DNA of 64,000 nt. Origin: a virus. The stretch lies in IMG/VR virus record IMGVR_UViG_3300034061_005646, positions 1 to 64,000 of that record. The stretch is one strand, 5' to 3'. Under the pieces are notes generated by a model. It had not been told where the DNA came from. It saw only the letters and a list, made by a program, of their open reading frames with translations, and did no database searches. Below are positions 35,820 to 43,590 of the stretch, piece by piece (position 1 is the stretch's first letter; the number at the start of each line of letters is the position of its first letter). The position numbers and the translations under genes are program-made.

Positions 35820-38029
35820 TTCTCGGTTGATCCTGGCTTTTCTAATTCATTTTCAACAATAGTACTTTCAAGCCCTTTTCGTGCATAAATATTAGCAATT
35901 TCTTTTTGATCTGCACCTTGTTGTTGTTTAATAAGCAAATCAATTTGACCTTTAAGAGCAAGCAATTCTTTTGGTGCCATGGTCTTCATTTGCTCCATTT
36001 GCTGCTGTATTTGCGCTGCTTGCGCTTGCTTCTGCTCAAACTCAACAAAAGCTTTGTCTATTTTTGCAGAACTCTCATTTAGGTTTGTGGTTAGAATTAA
36101 GTCTTTTACCGTTTTAAAAGTAACAACTCCTGATTGAATACCTAATTGAGCAAGCTGTAAAAGCATTCCTCTTTTCTTTTCTTCTTCAAATCCATCTCTA
36201 AAGAAAAAGTCATATTCGCCATAAGGATAATTGCCATCTATTTGAAACACTTTTATTCCGATTTCTGGCATCAAAAGCGATAGTTTTCGGTCTTTTCCTT
36301 TGTTAATCTCTTTAAGTATGCATGAAGCTGATTTATACACTTTTCTTACTCCTTCACGATAAAACGTATAAATTGGTTTAGTAATAAAGTTTGCTTGATC
36401 AATTGCTTTATCAAGTGTGCCTACATAAGTATCTGAAGGAATGTTTCCTTGTGCCATAGCATTAATACCTGTAAGTCGGTCAATAAACTGTTCAACATAC
36501 ATTGCTACGTTTAAATAGATTGTTGCAGCATTAGGTCCAAGATTTACCTGATTAAACATATGTCCTTGACCATTAGAACGTGTTTTGTCTACTTGTATAA
36601 GCTTATTGGCTTTCATGTGATAAAACACATCTGTTAAAGGCACATTCTTTGGTTTATACCTTACATCATATTCAACTACGTTTCCTGGAGATGTTGCCAA
36701 TTCAAGTTCTAACATTGCCATGCATGCATTAAACAATTCTTGTCCGCTTTCAATTAGCTCGCCAAGGCCATTTGGCTTATAGCCATTAATACGATTGAAT
36801 AAAAACGCTGTAAACGGATTTACTGTGTCTACTAATTCATCATATTTGCGTGGAGCAAATATTGGCTCACATTTAAGAACAACTCTGTCTCCTACCAATA
36901 CACCGCGATACCAATCGTACTTTTCTATTTCAATAATTTCTGCACCTTCTTTTTTTAGTTTCTTAGGGTTTGGCTCTTCGTCATTATTGAGAATTTTATA
37001 GATAAATTTACCTTCAAGATACTTATTAGGCACTTTTTTAACGCGTTTGGTAGTTGATGCTTTCCATATCATGTCAACAACCTCAACTGTATTTGTATAG
37101 CCCATAGCAAGCGTGTATGGATCAGAAGATGTTCCGTTCAAAGAGAACAGTTCATCTTTGATGTACTGCATGTATTCTTTTTCCGGCTGAAACTCTGTTG
37201 TTATTTGAGAAAGCGTCATGTATCGTTTTTCTCCAAAATACATTGCATCATCACCATAATCATTTTCACAACCCCAATCAAAAATTACGTTTCTTAAGTT
37301 TGGTTTTTTAACTCTGACATCTGTTTCGTTATGCGGATCAATGCGTAAAAATGTAAAACCGTAAAGAGCTGTGTCGCGCATACCTTTTGACAACTCATTC
37401 CCCCATTGCATTTTATTGAAATTGTAAACAATGAGATTGCTCATATTTATTTCATGTATTTGCTTAAAAGTCATTGAAGCATACATTTCAATATCTTCAG
37501 GAATGGTTTTGTCTGGCTCAAGATCAGCGCCACTCATTTTTTCAAGTTCTTTGATAAATGGCATTAACAATTTAAGAAAAAGCTTTTGTGTTTGAGCGTT
37601 GATTCTTTCTTCGATTGATTTTTCGTCAATTGCTGACATATGTAAGTCGGCCGGTGCCGATTCGTATCTACCCAAAATCCATTCGATTTTATTTCTCATG
37701 ATTGGATAATTTACAAACCTTGTTGGCAATACCTGATCTCCACCATAAAGTTTATTCATGTACTCAAGACTTCCTCCGGCCCATGTATTATCGTAATAAC
37801 TTGTCATTCTATCGACAAATGCTTCATATGGATTTCCTACGTTTGGATTATCTGTGCCGTCTTTACCAAATGATGCTACATATGAAGAATTGGTTTGTGT
37901 TATTGACGTAAGGCAAAAATATGCCCATCGGCCCATTTCCAACGGTGTTTGTACTTTTGGAGCTTCATGAATTTTATAATCCCCATACATAGGGATTTCA
38001 TCGTCTTGGTCTTCTTTGCGTATGTACAT
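35810..38029 (-). CDS. Portal protein
   Basis: The product has 739 residues, the length range of P22-type portals. Segments typical of portals include an N-terminal clip region with RFVNYPIMRNKIEWILGRYE, then GFTFLRIDPHNETDVRVKKP, then the wing/stem with INGYKPNGLGELIESGQELF, and LTGINAMAQGNIPSDTYVGT before a long helix with ANFITKPIYTFYREGVRKVY. The C-terminal 90 residues are Gln- and Lys-rich and helical (QAQAAQIQQQMEQMKTMAPK), which fits a barrel. It lies directly after the terminase gene in transcription order. The protein forms the dodecameric DNA channel at one capsid vertex. Confidence 0.85.
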   Translation of the reverse strand: MYIRKEDQDDEIPMYGDYKIHEAPKVQTPLEMGRWAYFCLTSITQTNSSYVASFGKDGTDNPNVGNPYEAFVDRMTSYYDNTWAGGSLEYMNKLYGGDQVLPTRFVNYPIMRNKIEWILGRYESAPADLHMSAIDEKSIEERINAQTQKLFLKLLMPFIKELEKMSGADLEPDKTIPEDIEMYASMTFKQIHEINMSNLIVYNFNKMQWGNELSKGMRDTALYGFTFLRIDPHNETDVRVKKPNLRNVIFDWGCENDYGDDAMYFGEKRYMTLSQITTEFQPEKEYMQYIKDELFSLNGTSSDPYTLAMGYTNTVEVVDMIWKASTTKRVKKVPNKYLEGKFIYKILNNDEEPNPKKLKKEGAEIIEIEKYDWYRGVLVGDRVVLKCEPIFAPRKYDELVDTVNPFTAFLFNRINGYKPNGLGELIESGQELFNACMAMLELELATSPGNVVEYDVRYKPKNVPLTDVFYHMKANKLIQVDKTRSNGQGHMFNQVNLGPNAATIYLNVAMYVEQFIDRLTGINAMAQGNIPSDTYVGTLDKAIDQANFITKPIYTFYREGVRKVYKSASCILKEINKGKDRKLSLLMPEIGIKVFQIDGNYPYGEYDFFFRDGFEEEKKRGMLLQLAQLGIQSGVVTFKTVKDLILTTNLNESSAKIDKAFVEFEQKQAQAAQIQQQMEQMKTMAPKELLALKGQIDLLIKQQQGADQKEIANIYARKGLESTIVENELEKPGSTENLL

Positions 38030-38050
38030 GTTTTCAAATATAAATAATTA

Positions 38051-39955
38051 CTATCCGACAATTGCAACTATTTGTCCATTAACCTTTTTGTATTTAATCA
38101 GACTTGTTCCTGTTGCTTGCTGTTCTTCTTGTTCTTGCATGTGTACTCCATCAATAGCGTAATATTCTGCTGCACTCATTAAACACATACCAAAAGCGTA
38201 TGCGTGGTCAGTATTTTTAGATCCAAAAAATTTCCAATCATTCAATAGTACAGGATCTTGTACATCGTCAATTTGTTCGTTGATATATTCTGCCGTATGG
38301 CCAACCATAATCTTTTTTACAGGTGGCGACATTCTCCGTCCGTACTTATTTTTTGCTTTGGTTTCAAATTCATCATATTCTTTTGGTGCTGCTTTTAAAT
38401 ACTTCTCTGCTTTGTGTTGCTCCATAAACGAAAAGAACTCTGCTGCCATGTTTGCTTCAGCATCGACTTGTGCATCATAAGCCATCAAACTAAAAAATAT
38501 TTGATAATGCAAGTCTTTTATGTTTATCGGCCTGCCTGATAGTTTAAATATCATTTTGTTGTCGCTTGGCGTTTTTGCTGTTTTTAACCTAAAGCCGTAT
38601 AACACTCCTTCAGAGTCAGAAGTGATTGTATCTTCTTGCCCATACGGATCGAGTCCAAATATATCCGTACCTAATCTGTTTGGCCGTTTCCACATAACAC
38701 ATGAGCCTTCTTCATCTTCTACAAATTCTACGCATTCCGAGCACCATTCGTATCCGTTTTGCGCGTACACTTCTTTCCAATTGTGTACTAGTTTAAAGTT
38801 TCCTTTTATTGCTCCTTCATAAAGGGGTAAATCGTTTAGCTTGTTGATTTGGTTGTCTATAAGAACCTGATTAAAGACTCCGGACCCTTTCGTAAGAAAG
38901 ATATGTTCTTCCTTTGTTGGATTGTTTTGGTAGAACAAATAGAGCTCGCTCTTGTCCGGTGCTTTTTTCAGTTTTGCTTCTTCTCGTTTCCACCATTCTT
39001 TTGCGCCAATCATAACCTCTTCGACAGAAACACCATACATTTCTGCTACTTCTCTGGCTGCTGCTTTTTCTATTGGATCTTCAATAGATTTGCCATTCTT
39101 ATCAATATATGGTGGCAATCCTTTAGTAGATGGCACAAACATCCATCGCATATTAAAGCTTTCGGGATTCATGCTCATATACATAAAGTCTTTAGATCCT
39201 TTCTCCACATCTCCACCAGTTCCACCAAATATTCCTGTGCCGATTGTCTTTGCTCCAAACTTAAAGCAGTCTTTTGTACCTCCATAAGTTGCACGTAGCT
39301 TTTCAAACTTACCAACTTCTTCAAAAAGCACATGCTTCATGATAAGTCCTTTAAAGAGTTCTACGTTTTTACTGAACAGCTCCATACGTAGCACGTTGCC
39401 GGTTCCAAACTTTCTAGTTCTTCCCTTTTCGTCTTTTTCTTCCCAACCAAAAGTCATGGTGCTTTTGTTCATCACTAGTGTTTGCAAAAAGAAAAAGCTA
39501 TCTGTGTGCTCAATATGACTCCACAACATGCTTCTCATTGAAGATAGTGTTTCATCATCACCTACTGCAATGCCATCAATAATAGCATCGTAGAATATCA
39601 TGTCATAGTAAATAATACCCATCAGCGATAAGAATGAGAATCCTTTACGCCTGGCTTTTTTCATTCCGGTATTTACCCCTTCATCATCATTGTCTTCGAA
39701 AAATCCAAAATATTCATTCTGATAATCGCGAAATTCTGGGTGCACCCAACCCATATCTGTCTGTGCTTTTGTAAAATTTAGCACAAAGTAATACCGACCT
39801 TCTATATAAACGCTTGGATTTAGTGGAGAGATATAACCAATTAAACACCTTTCAATTTCTTCCTGCCAATATTCAATCCATTCATCGCTCCCTTCTTCTA
39901 AGTTTGCAATAAATCCAGATTGTATATTTTCAACGTGCGGGTTATACCATGCCAT
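38051..39955 (-). CDS. terL: Terminase large subunit
   Basis: This 634-residue packaging motor has an N-terminal ATPase and C-terminal nuclease. A Walker A-like loop GMKKARRKGFSF lies at residues 97-108, with RRKGFS in place of classic GxxGxGKS/T, as in many phage terminases. A Walker B-like segment HVLFEEVGKFEKL follows. The RNase H-like nuclease has IFGLDPYGQEDT (first metal aspartate) and later NTDHAYAFGMCLM (last metal aspartate). It starts four bases after the 213-residue gene ends and precedes the portal. The protein cuts and translocates DNA into the procapsid through the portal. Confidence 0.88.
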   Translation of the reverse strand: MAWYNPHVENIQSGFIANLEEGSDEWIEYWQEEIERCLIGYISPLNPSVYIEGRYYFVLNFTKAQTDMGWVHPEFRDYQNEYFGFFEDNDDEGVNTGMKKARRKGFSFLSLMGIIYYDMIFYDAIIDGIAVGDDETLSSMRSMLWSHIEHTDSFFFLQTLVMNKSTMTFGWEEKDEKGRTRKFGTGNVLRMELFSKNVELFKGLIMKHVLFEEVGKFEKLRATYGGTKDCFKFGAKTIGTGIFGGTGGDVEKGSKDFMYMSMNPESFNMRWMFVPSTKGLPPYIDKNGKSIEDPIEKAAAREVAEMYGVSVEEVMIGAKEWWKREEAKLKKAPDKSELYLFYQNNPTKEEHIFLTKGSGVFNQVLIDNQINKLNDLPLYEGAIKGNFKLVHNWKEVYAQNGYEWCSECVEFVEDEEGSCVMWKRPNRLGTDIFGLDPYGQEDTITSDSEGVLYGFRLKTAKTPSDNKMIFKLSGRPINIKDLHYQIFFSLMAYDAQVDAEANMAAEFFSFMEQHKAEKYLKAAPKEYDEFETKAKNKYGRRMSPPVKKIMVGHTAEYINEQIDDVQDPVLLNDWKFFGSKNTDHAYAFGMCLMSAAEYYAIDGVHMQEQEEQQATGTSLIKYKKVNGQIVAIVG

Positions 39956-39958
39956 AGC

Positions 39959-40600
39959 TTACTTTTTTGTTGATTTTGATATTTTCTCCAACTCTGCAGC
40001 TACTTTTTCTTTTGCCATCTTTTTAGCTTCCGCTCGTTTAATCCTCGTCTTATTCCTAAAGACCTCATCTTCTTTCTGCTTTTCCCTAGCCATTTTGTAA
40101 AATTGCTCAATACCTGATAACATCGACTCAGCAATATTTCTTTTTATTGCCCCCCGATTGCTTATCATTTGTATTACCTCATCAAACTGTGCCTGTATCG
40201 TTTTTGATGTCTTAATATAAGAATCAATCTTCCCCGCATTCGTTTCATTAAACGGCAATTTCTGTATCTGCTCATTTACCTCTCCCAACTTCTTCTCCAA
40301 CGTCCTCCGCATCTCTATCAACGGATCAGGTGCCAACACCATATACAAATACCGACTCTCTATATAATCCTTGCTCTTCAAAAAATCCCCAGCCCTTGCC
40401 TTCAAATAAGTCTTTGCCGCTTTCTGCTCCCTATCTACTTCATTCATCCTACTGATTGCCGAATACGGGTCCCATGCCAATATAACCGCCTTCATCCCCT
40501 CTTCCCCAAACCGCTCCACCAAATTCCTAAATACTTCTATCTCCCTCCATCCATTCTCCTCCAAATTCCCTTCCTTATCTATCCCTATCAACAAACTCAT
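39959..40600 (-). CDS. Candidate small terminase / packaging accessory protein
   Basis: The product has 213 residues, mostly helical, with a central coiled coil (EMRRTLEKKLGEVNEQIQKL) and a very basic C-terminus (KNKTRIKRAEAKKMAKEKVA-like, ending ISKSTKK). It lies immediately before the terminase gene, where small subunits usually sit, and overlaps the upstream gene by 4 bases. No clear helix-turn-helix is visible. The coding strand is unusually purine-rich with AGG, GAG and GGG codons in its first half, unlike the terminase. Assignment is positional. Confidence 0.5.
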   Translation of the reverse strand: MSLLIGIDKEGNLEENGWREIEVFRNLVERFGEEGMKAVILAWDPYSAISRMNEVDREQKAAKTYLKARAGDFLKSKDYIESRYLYMVLAPDPLIEMRRTLEKKLGEVNEQIQKLPFNETNAGKIDSYIKTSKTIQAQFDEVIQMISNRGAIKRNIAESMLSGIEQFYKMAREKQKEDEVFRNKTRIKRAEAKKMAKEKVAAELEKISKSTKK

Positions 40601-41061
40601 TTTACACCTCCTACCTTTACCACAAACAGCGTTTGTATCAATTCCAAAAACCTTTCCGTAAATACCCCATTCACCTTATATTCCATCAACCCCTTTATCA
40701 ATATCGAAAAATCAGCTTCCTTACCAGAATCAATATAAACCGGAACTATTGTATTGCTTATTCCTATCACCATCAACAAATGCTCCTCCCCCATATTATC
40801 CCCATTCATATCAAAATTCCTTAACCCCAAACTCTCTAAACTGCTTATCTGAAACAATATCCGTACATATGTCCTATGTGTACTTTCACCAACAATTTCA
40901 TCTATATCCGCATAGTACTCTACCAACCCATTCGTAAATACCGTTAACCGTTTTATACTTGTTTCTTCTTCCCCATAACTTTCCCCCATTTTTACTGCCG
41001 GTAATGTAACACTCAACAATACCTTAGTCTGATTTTGATTTGCCCCTTCTGTTGTTTTCAT
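40597..41061 (-). CDS. Hypothetical protein at start of virion block
   Basis: The product has 154 residues and starts MKTTEGANQNQTKVLLSVTL. It has alternating strands (VYIDSGKEADFSILIKGLME) and no membrane segment. As the first gene on the minus strand after the divergent spacer it may be the first of the packaging operon. Its coding strand is C-poor and G-rich, like the following gene. No family is recognised. Confidence 0.55.
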   Translation of the reverse strand: MKTTEGANQNQTKVLLSVTLPAVKMGESYGEEETSIKRLTVFTNGLVEYYADIDEIVGESTHRTYVRILFQISSLESLGLRNFDMNGDNMGEEHLLMVIGISNTIVPVYIDSGKEADFSILIKGLMEYKVNGVFTERFLELIQTLFVVKVGGVK

Positions 41062-41304
41062 ACCACAAATATGTGACTTTTTTATAAAATACCTTCAATG
41101 GTGTATGTAAAGGTAGGACACCATTCGATTTGGGCTTCGCTTCACTTCGGGTTCACACCCCCCGGGGTTCGGCATCTTTCGAGGCCCCCCCCCTTTCACT
41201 TCATCGGGCATCGCGATCATCGGTCGACTCGCGTTCGCTCGCTCATCGTTCGACCACATTAATAAACAAACTGTAAGGCTTGCAGACTCAAACCATGTTT
41301 AGTT
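41062..41304. other. GC-rich divergent intergenic region
   Basis: This spacer of about 240 bases lies between the minus-strand virion block and the plus-strand early block. It is far richer in G and C than the rest of the window, with a run of nine C (about 41185-41193), CACCCCCCGGGG, and repeated TTCGCTCGC-like words. Inverted repeats include AATGGTGT/ACACCATT (41097-41104 with 41118-41125) and GGTCGA/TCGACC about 20 bases apart near 41222-41255. No open frame is convincing. It may hold divergent promoters, a replication origin or a packaging signal. Confidence 0.55.
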
Positions 41305-41490
41305 ATGAGAACTATTGTATTAGTTGTATGTGCATTGGCATCTATGTTCATGTTTGTATTGATTCCATTTATGTTTCATGATTGGGATATGACAGGAGAA
41401 GATGCTGCATTGTTTTGGTTTATCTCAGCAGCTTGCTTAACAGCATCTACGATACTGTTTGCAGTAGATCAAAACAGAAAGCTTAAGTAG
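41305..41490 (+). CDS. Small membrane protein with two predicted TM helices
   Basis: The product has 61 residues: MRTIVLVVCALASMFMFVLI, a short polar turn with HDWDMTGEDA, then a second hydrophobic helix FWFISAACLTASTILFAV and a basic end. It is the first plus-strand gene after the divergent spacer, so probably among the earliest expressed. Early phage membrane peptides often act on host envelope or superinfection, but no specific role is visible. Confidence 0.6.
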   Translation: MRTIVLVVCALASMFMFVLIPFMFHDWDMTGEDAALFWFISAACLTASTILFAVDQNRKLK

Positions 41491-41493
41491 CTT

Positions 41494-41583
41494 GGTATTC
41501 CTTTGGGCCAAATGGCTGTAACACTCTTTGCGGAGTGCAGGGGAACGATATGGCTGTGATTCAGCCCGAGGGAAGGGAGTATC
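41494..41583 (+). ncRNA. Structured cloverleaf-like RNA element candidate
   Basis: Ends GGTATTCC (41494-41501) and GGAGTATC (41576-41583) can pair over 8 positions with two G-U pairs. Inside are three hairpins in cloverleaf order: a short GCC/GGC arm near 41507-41516, CACTC/GAGTG around a 6-base loop (41522-41537), and GGCTG/CAGCC around a 5-base loop (41552-41566). It is not a canonical tRNA, since the T-loop lacks TTCRA and the middle loop has 6 bases. It shares short blocks with the element at 41747-41795. Confidence 0.4.
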
Positions 41584-41619
41584 TCAGAAATTAACTCCTA
41601 CAACTTTAGCATTATTCTT

Positions 41620-41730
41620 ATGACAGAAGAACAGTACTACGCAATGGTCTGGGAAGAACGTTGCGCTTACGAAGCTCAACTCGAAGCTGAAAAACAGCAA
41701 AAACTTGAGCTCTTTGGTGAATACGATTAG
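41620..41730 (+). CDS. Very small acidic protein
   Basis: The 36-residue frame begins MTEEQYYAMVWEERCAYEAQ and ends LFGEYD. It is acidic and helical with many Glu and aromatic residues. It lies between the two structured elements at 41494-41583 and 41747-41795. Regular amino acid use and a clean frame with ATG and TAG support it; its small size keeps confidence modest. Confidence 0.5.
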   Translation: MTEEQYYAMVWEERCAYEAQLEAEKQQKLELFGEYD

Positions 41731-41746
41731 TATTTGCCAATGGCAT

Positions 41747-41795
41747 TTCCTGCGTTGGGTGTGTGTGTTGGCTCGGTTCGACTCCGAGGCAGGGA
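41747..41795 (+). ncRNA. tRNA-like acceptor plus T-arm minihelix
   Basis: TTCCTGC (41747-41753) pairs over 7 positions (one G-U) with GCAGGGA (41789-41795). Immediately before the latter is a perfect tRNA-type T-arm, CTCGG-TTCGACT-CCGAG (41772-41788), whose loop fits the TTCRANT consensus. The 18 bases between are only GTTGGGTGTGTGTGTTGG, so D-arm and anticodon arm are missing. The bases after (ACAA) resemble but do not equal a CCA end. This looks like half of a tRNA or a tRNA mimic in the leader of the next gene. Confidence 0.5.
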
Positions 41796-41837
41796 ACAAT
41801 GATAGCAATGTCGCTATCAGTTAATAAACAATATATT

Positions 41838-42362
41838 ATGCATCCATTAGAAAATTTAAGAGGATTTACAAACAGCCTTGAACAAAGGCTAAAAGAAAAG
41901 ACAGCCATGCAAGAAAAGATTATGGCTGATGAAACGCCAAAGATTAAAGTCATTGGCAAAATTGAAATACCACAGTTAAAGCACGACTTGTTTCAACATC
42001 GTGAGTTGTGGCCAGCAGAATTGATGGAAGTAATCCAGAAGTATGAGCAACGTGATGATATGGATAATTACAGAGTATTACAGCAAATGCTTGAAGATTG
42101 TAATGCAGTTGGTTATACGTTCGATTACTATCTTGATGCAGCTCCTTATGGATTAAGACAGATTAACGTGCCATTGCATGAGATTCATGGATATGAAGCT
42201 GTATGTGATGAATGCAAGGCTAACATAAGAACTCCTCATGGAGATACAAGAAAAGCTCTAACAAGAGAAGTAGATGGTGTAAAGTCTTATAGGCTTGTAT
42301 GTCCATCATGCATTGATGAACTGTTTAATTTTAATTCTCAACCAAAATCAATTTTCGAATAA
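41838..42362 (+). CDS. Early protein with C-terminal zinc-finger-like cysteines
   Basis: The product has 174 residues from the ATG at 41838; the frame is open upstream, but the tRNA-like element occupies that part. The N-terminus is helical (ENLRGFTNSLEQRLKEKTAM). Near the C-terminus CDECKANIRTPHG and, about 30 residues later, CPSCIDELF form two CxxC pairs, a probable zinc-binding site. No DNA-binding family is recognised. The gene lies at the start of the early block, where small zinc proteins often act on host transcription. Confidence 0.68.
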   Translation: MHPLENLRGFTNSLEQRLKEKTAMQEKIMADETPKIKVIGKIEIPQLKHDLFQHRELWPAELMEVIQKYEQRDDMDNYRVLQQMLEDCNAVGYTFDYYLDAAPYGLRQINVPLHEIHGYEAVCDECKANIRTPHGDTRKALTREVDGVKSYRLVCPSCIDELFNFNSQPKSIFE

Positions 42363-42369
42363 AAAACAA

Positions 42370-42384
42370 TGGCAAGACTTGCCA
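42370..42384 (+). promoter_or_regulatory. Short hairpin before the next early gene
   Basis: TGGCAA-GAC-TTGCCA forms a perfect 6-base-pair stem with a 3-base loop, 8 bases after the stop of the preceding gene and 16 before the next ATG. There is no T-run, so it is more likely an RNA stability or translation element than a terminator. Confidence 0.35.
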
Positions 42385-42400
42385 AATTAAACAAAATAAA

Positions 42401-42814
42401 ATGACAACCAAGATCAAAGAAACCAAAGCACAATTAGCAACCATGTTGGATATTGCTAATTACCAGAATGAGCAATTAAAAGCTCAGTTAGATGCGCTTA
42501 AAAGTGCATCAGTAAAACCTCAGCAGGTAAAATCACCTGTTACCACAGTTAAGCAGAATGAATACTGCCTACTGTTTATTCGTAATGGTAAAGAATACCG
42601 CTTTACATTCAAAAGCAAAGAAGATGCTTGGGCGAAGTATCTTGAAGTTGATAATGTATCTCTATGCATTATATTCACTCGTGCTCAATTCTATGCCAAA
42701 GATGTATGGCAAAAGCTAATGACCTCTATCATAGGCAAGTCAGGCAAAATATCGTTTATCCTACCACCTCCCGGAGCACCTGCTTATGGCGTACAATTCG
42801 AAGTATTCAAATAA
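42401..42814 (+). CDS. Hypothetical early protein
   Basis: The product has 137 residues. An N-terminal coiled segment (QLATMLDIANYQNEQLKAQL) is followed by a Pro/Val linker and a compact domain with YCLLFIRNGKEYRFTFKSKE. It starts with MTTK like several other genes of this block. The end overlaps the next frame by 29 bases. No family is recognised. Confidence 0.65.
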   Translation: MTTKIKETKAQLATMLDIANYQNEQLKAQLDALKSASVKPQQVKSPVTTVKQNEYCLLFIRNGKEYRFTFKSKEDAWAKYLEVDNVSLCIIFTRAQFYAKDVWQKLMTSIIGKSGKISFILPPPGAPAYGVQFEVFK

Positions 42815-43196
42815 CAGTTTTGATACTTTAATACAAATGGTCCTCGAGTCGGAGACATACAATAGTATAAAAATGGCAATAATAACAATAGACTTTTTTG
42901 TCTTTGGCAAGGCCGGAGATAGAAAAGCTACAGAGTCAACATCGCTTGACCTGTACGAAATGGCAATGATACGAACCAATGTGTTCAATATCAGGGCGAC
43001 AAATGCAATCAAACACCTATGTATAACAAAATACGGTGAATGGTACAAAGGCATGGTAAAGGGGTATTCGGTTAACTTAGGCAGGTTAGGTGGCTTCAGG
43101 CTACATCCAAGCCTAATTCCTTCGGACGGCTCTGTATTGCACCAAAAGGGCATTGTGGTGCCTAACTCTCAGGGAGGAGAGGTACCCGTTCAGTAG
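42786..43196 (+). CDS. Hypothetical early protein
   Basis: The product has up to 136 residues. It contains LDLYEMAMIRTNVFNIRATN and a Gly/Leu-rich C-terminal half. An internal ATG at 42873 (MAIITIDFF) would avoid overlap with the previous gene. A minus-strand frame over the same bases looks less protein-like. Its 3' end overlaps the convergent repressor gene by 35 bases. No function is recognised. Confidence 0.5.
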   Translation: MAYNSKYSNNSFDTLIQMVLESETYNSIKMAIITIDFFVFGKAGDRKATESTSLDLYEMAMIRTNVFNIRATNAIKHLCITKYGEWYKGMVKGYSVNLGRLGGFRLHPSLIPSDGSVLHQKGIVVPNSQGGEVPVQ

Positions 43197-43449
43197 TTAT
43201 TTGGATGCTACCATCACCGAGTGCAATGGTATAGGCATTGGTTGCTTTGGGAACTGCCACAAGGTTGTACCCAAGGCATTCAATCACCGCCAAGTAGTTA
43301 TCAATAGTCATGGACGTCTTTCCCTTCTCTGCATTATACAGCGCTGGGACCGATATACCTGTCTCCTTTGATATCCGCTCTATACTCTTGCCACTTATCT
43401 TGCGCAACTGTCGTAGGCCACTAATTGCCTTATCTTTATTCTCTTCCAT
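43162..43449 (-). CDS. XRE-family helix-turn-helix regulator
   Basis: This 95-residue protein starts from the ATG at 43449; a longer frame up to 43542 starts in the likely promoter region and its extra residues look non-coding. Residues about 10-65 read GLRQLRKISGKSIERISKET then GISVPALYNAEKGKTSMTID, a clear XRE helix-turn-helix. The C-terminus is beta-like (YTIALGDGSIQITTERVPL). It is the only minus-strand gene in the early block, divergent from the gene at 43591, the usual layout for a phage repressor or for a control gene of early transcription. Confidence 0.8.
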   Translation of the reverse strand: MEENKDKAISGLRQLRKISGKSIERISKETGISVPALYNAEKGKTSMTIDNYLAVIECLGYNLVAVPKATNAYTIALGDGSIQITTERVPLLPES

Positions 43450-43453
43450 TAGG

Positions 43454-43484
43454 CAAATATTAGCCTTTTTGTACTTTGTTGCAA
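43454..43484 (-). promoter_or_regulatory. Weak promoter for the XRE gene
   Basis: The minus strand has TTGC (43484-43481), an 18-base spacer, then TAATATTTG, close to the -33/-7 promoter of Bacteroidetes but with one extra base in the -7 box. The ATG is only 4 bases beyond, so the transcript would be nearly leaderless. Confidence 0.3.
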
Positions 43485-43535
43485 GTTTTACTCGGCAACT
43501 TTTTTTATTTAGTATAAAAACGCGTGAGATGGTAG

Positions 43536-43551
43536 TACCCAAAAAGGGGTA
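43536..43551. promoter_or_regulatory. Inverted repeat in divergent spacer, possible operator
   Basis: TACCC (43536-43540), AAAAAG, then GGGTA (43547-43551) form an imperfectly spaced inverted repeat between the XRE gene and the gene at 43591. Its place between divergent promoters makes it a reasonable binding site for the XRE protein; no second copy was found by eye. Confidence 0.35.
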
Positions 43552-43590
43552 AAAGTTTAGTTAAAAGGTATAATAATTAATAAAATTCAC

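Noticed and set aside
41494-41583. A canonical tRNA gene
   Set aside because: The T-loop lacks TTCRA, the middle loop has 6 instead of 7 bases and no proper D-loop is present; kept only as a cloverleaf-like element.
41584-41959. Minus-strand frames over the micro-ORF and tRNA-like element
   Set aside because: They run antisense to a better plus-strand gene and contain the complement of the structured element.
42761-43153. Minus-strand 130-residue frame over the gene at 42786-43196
   Set aside because: Composition looks random, with scattered Cys and Pro, and it would be antisense to two plausible plus-strand genes.
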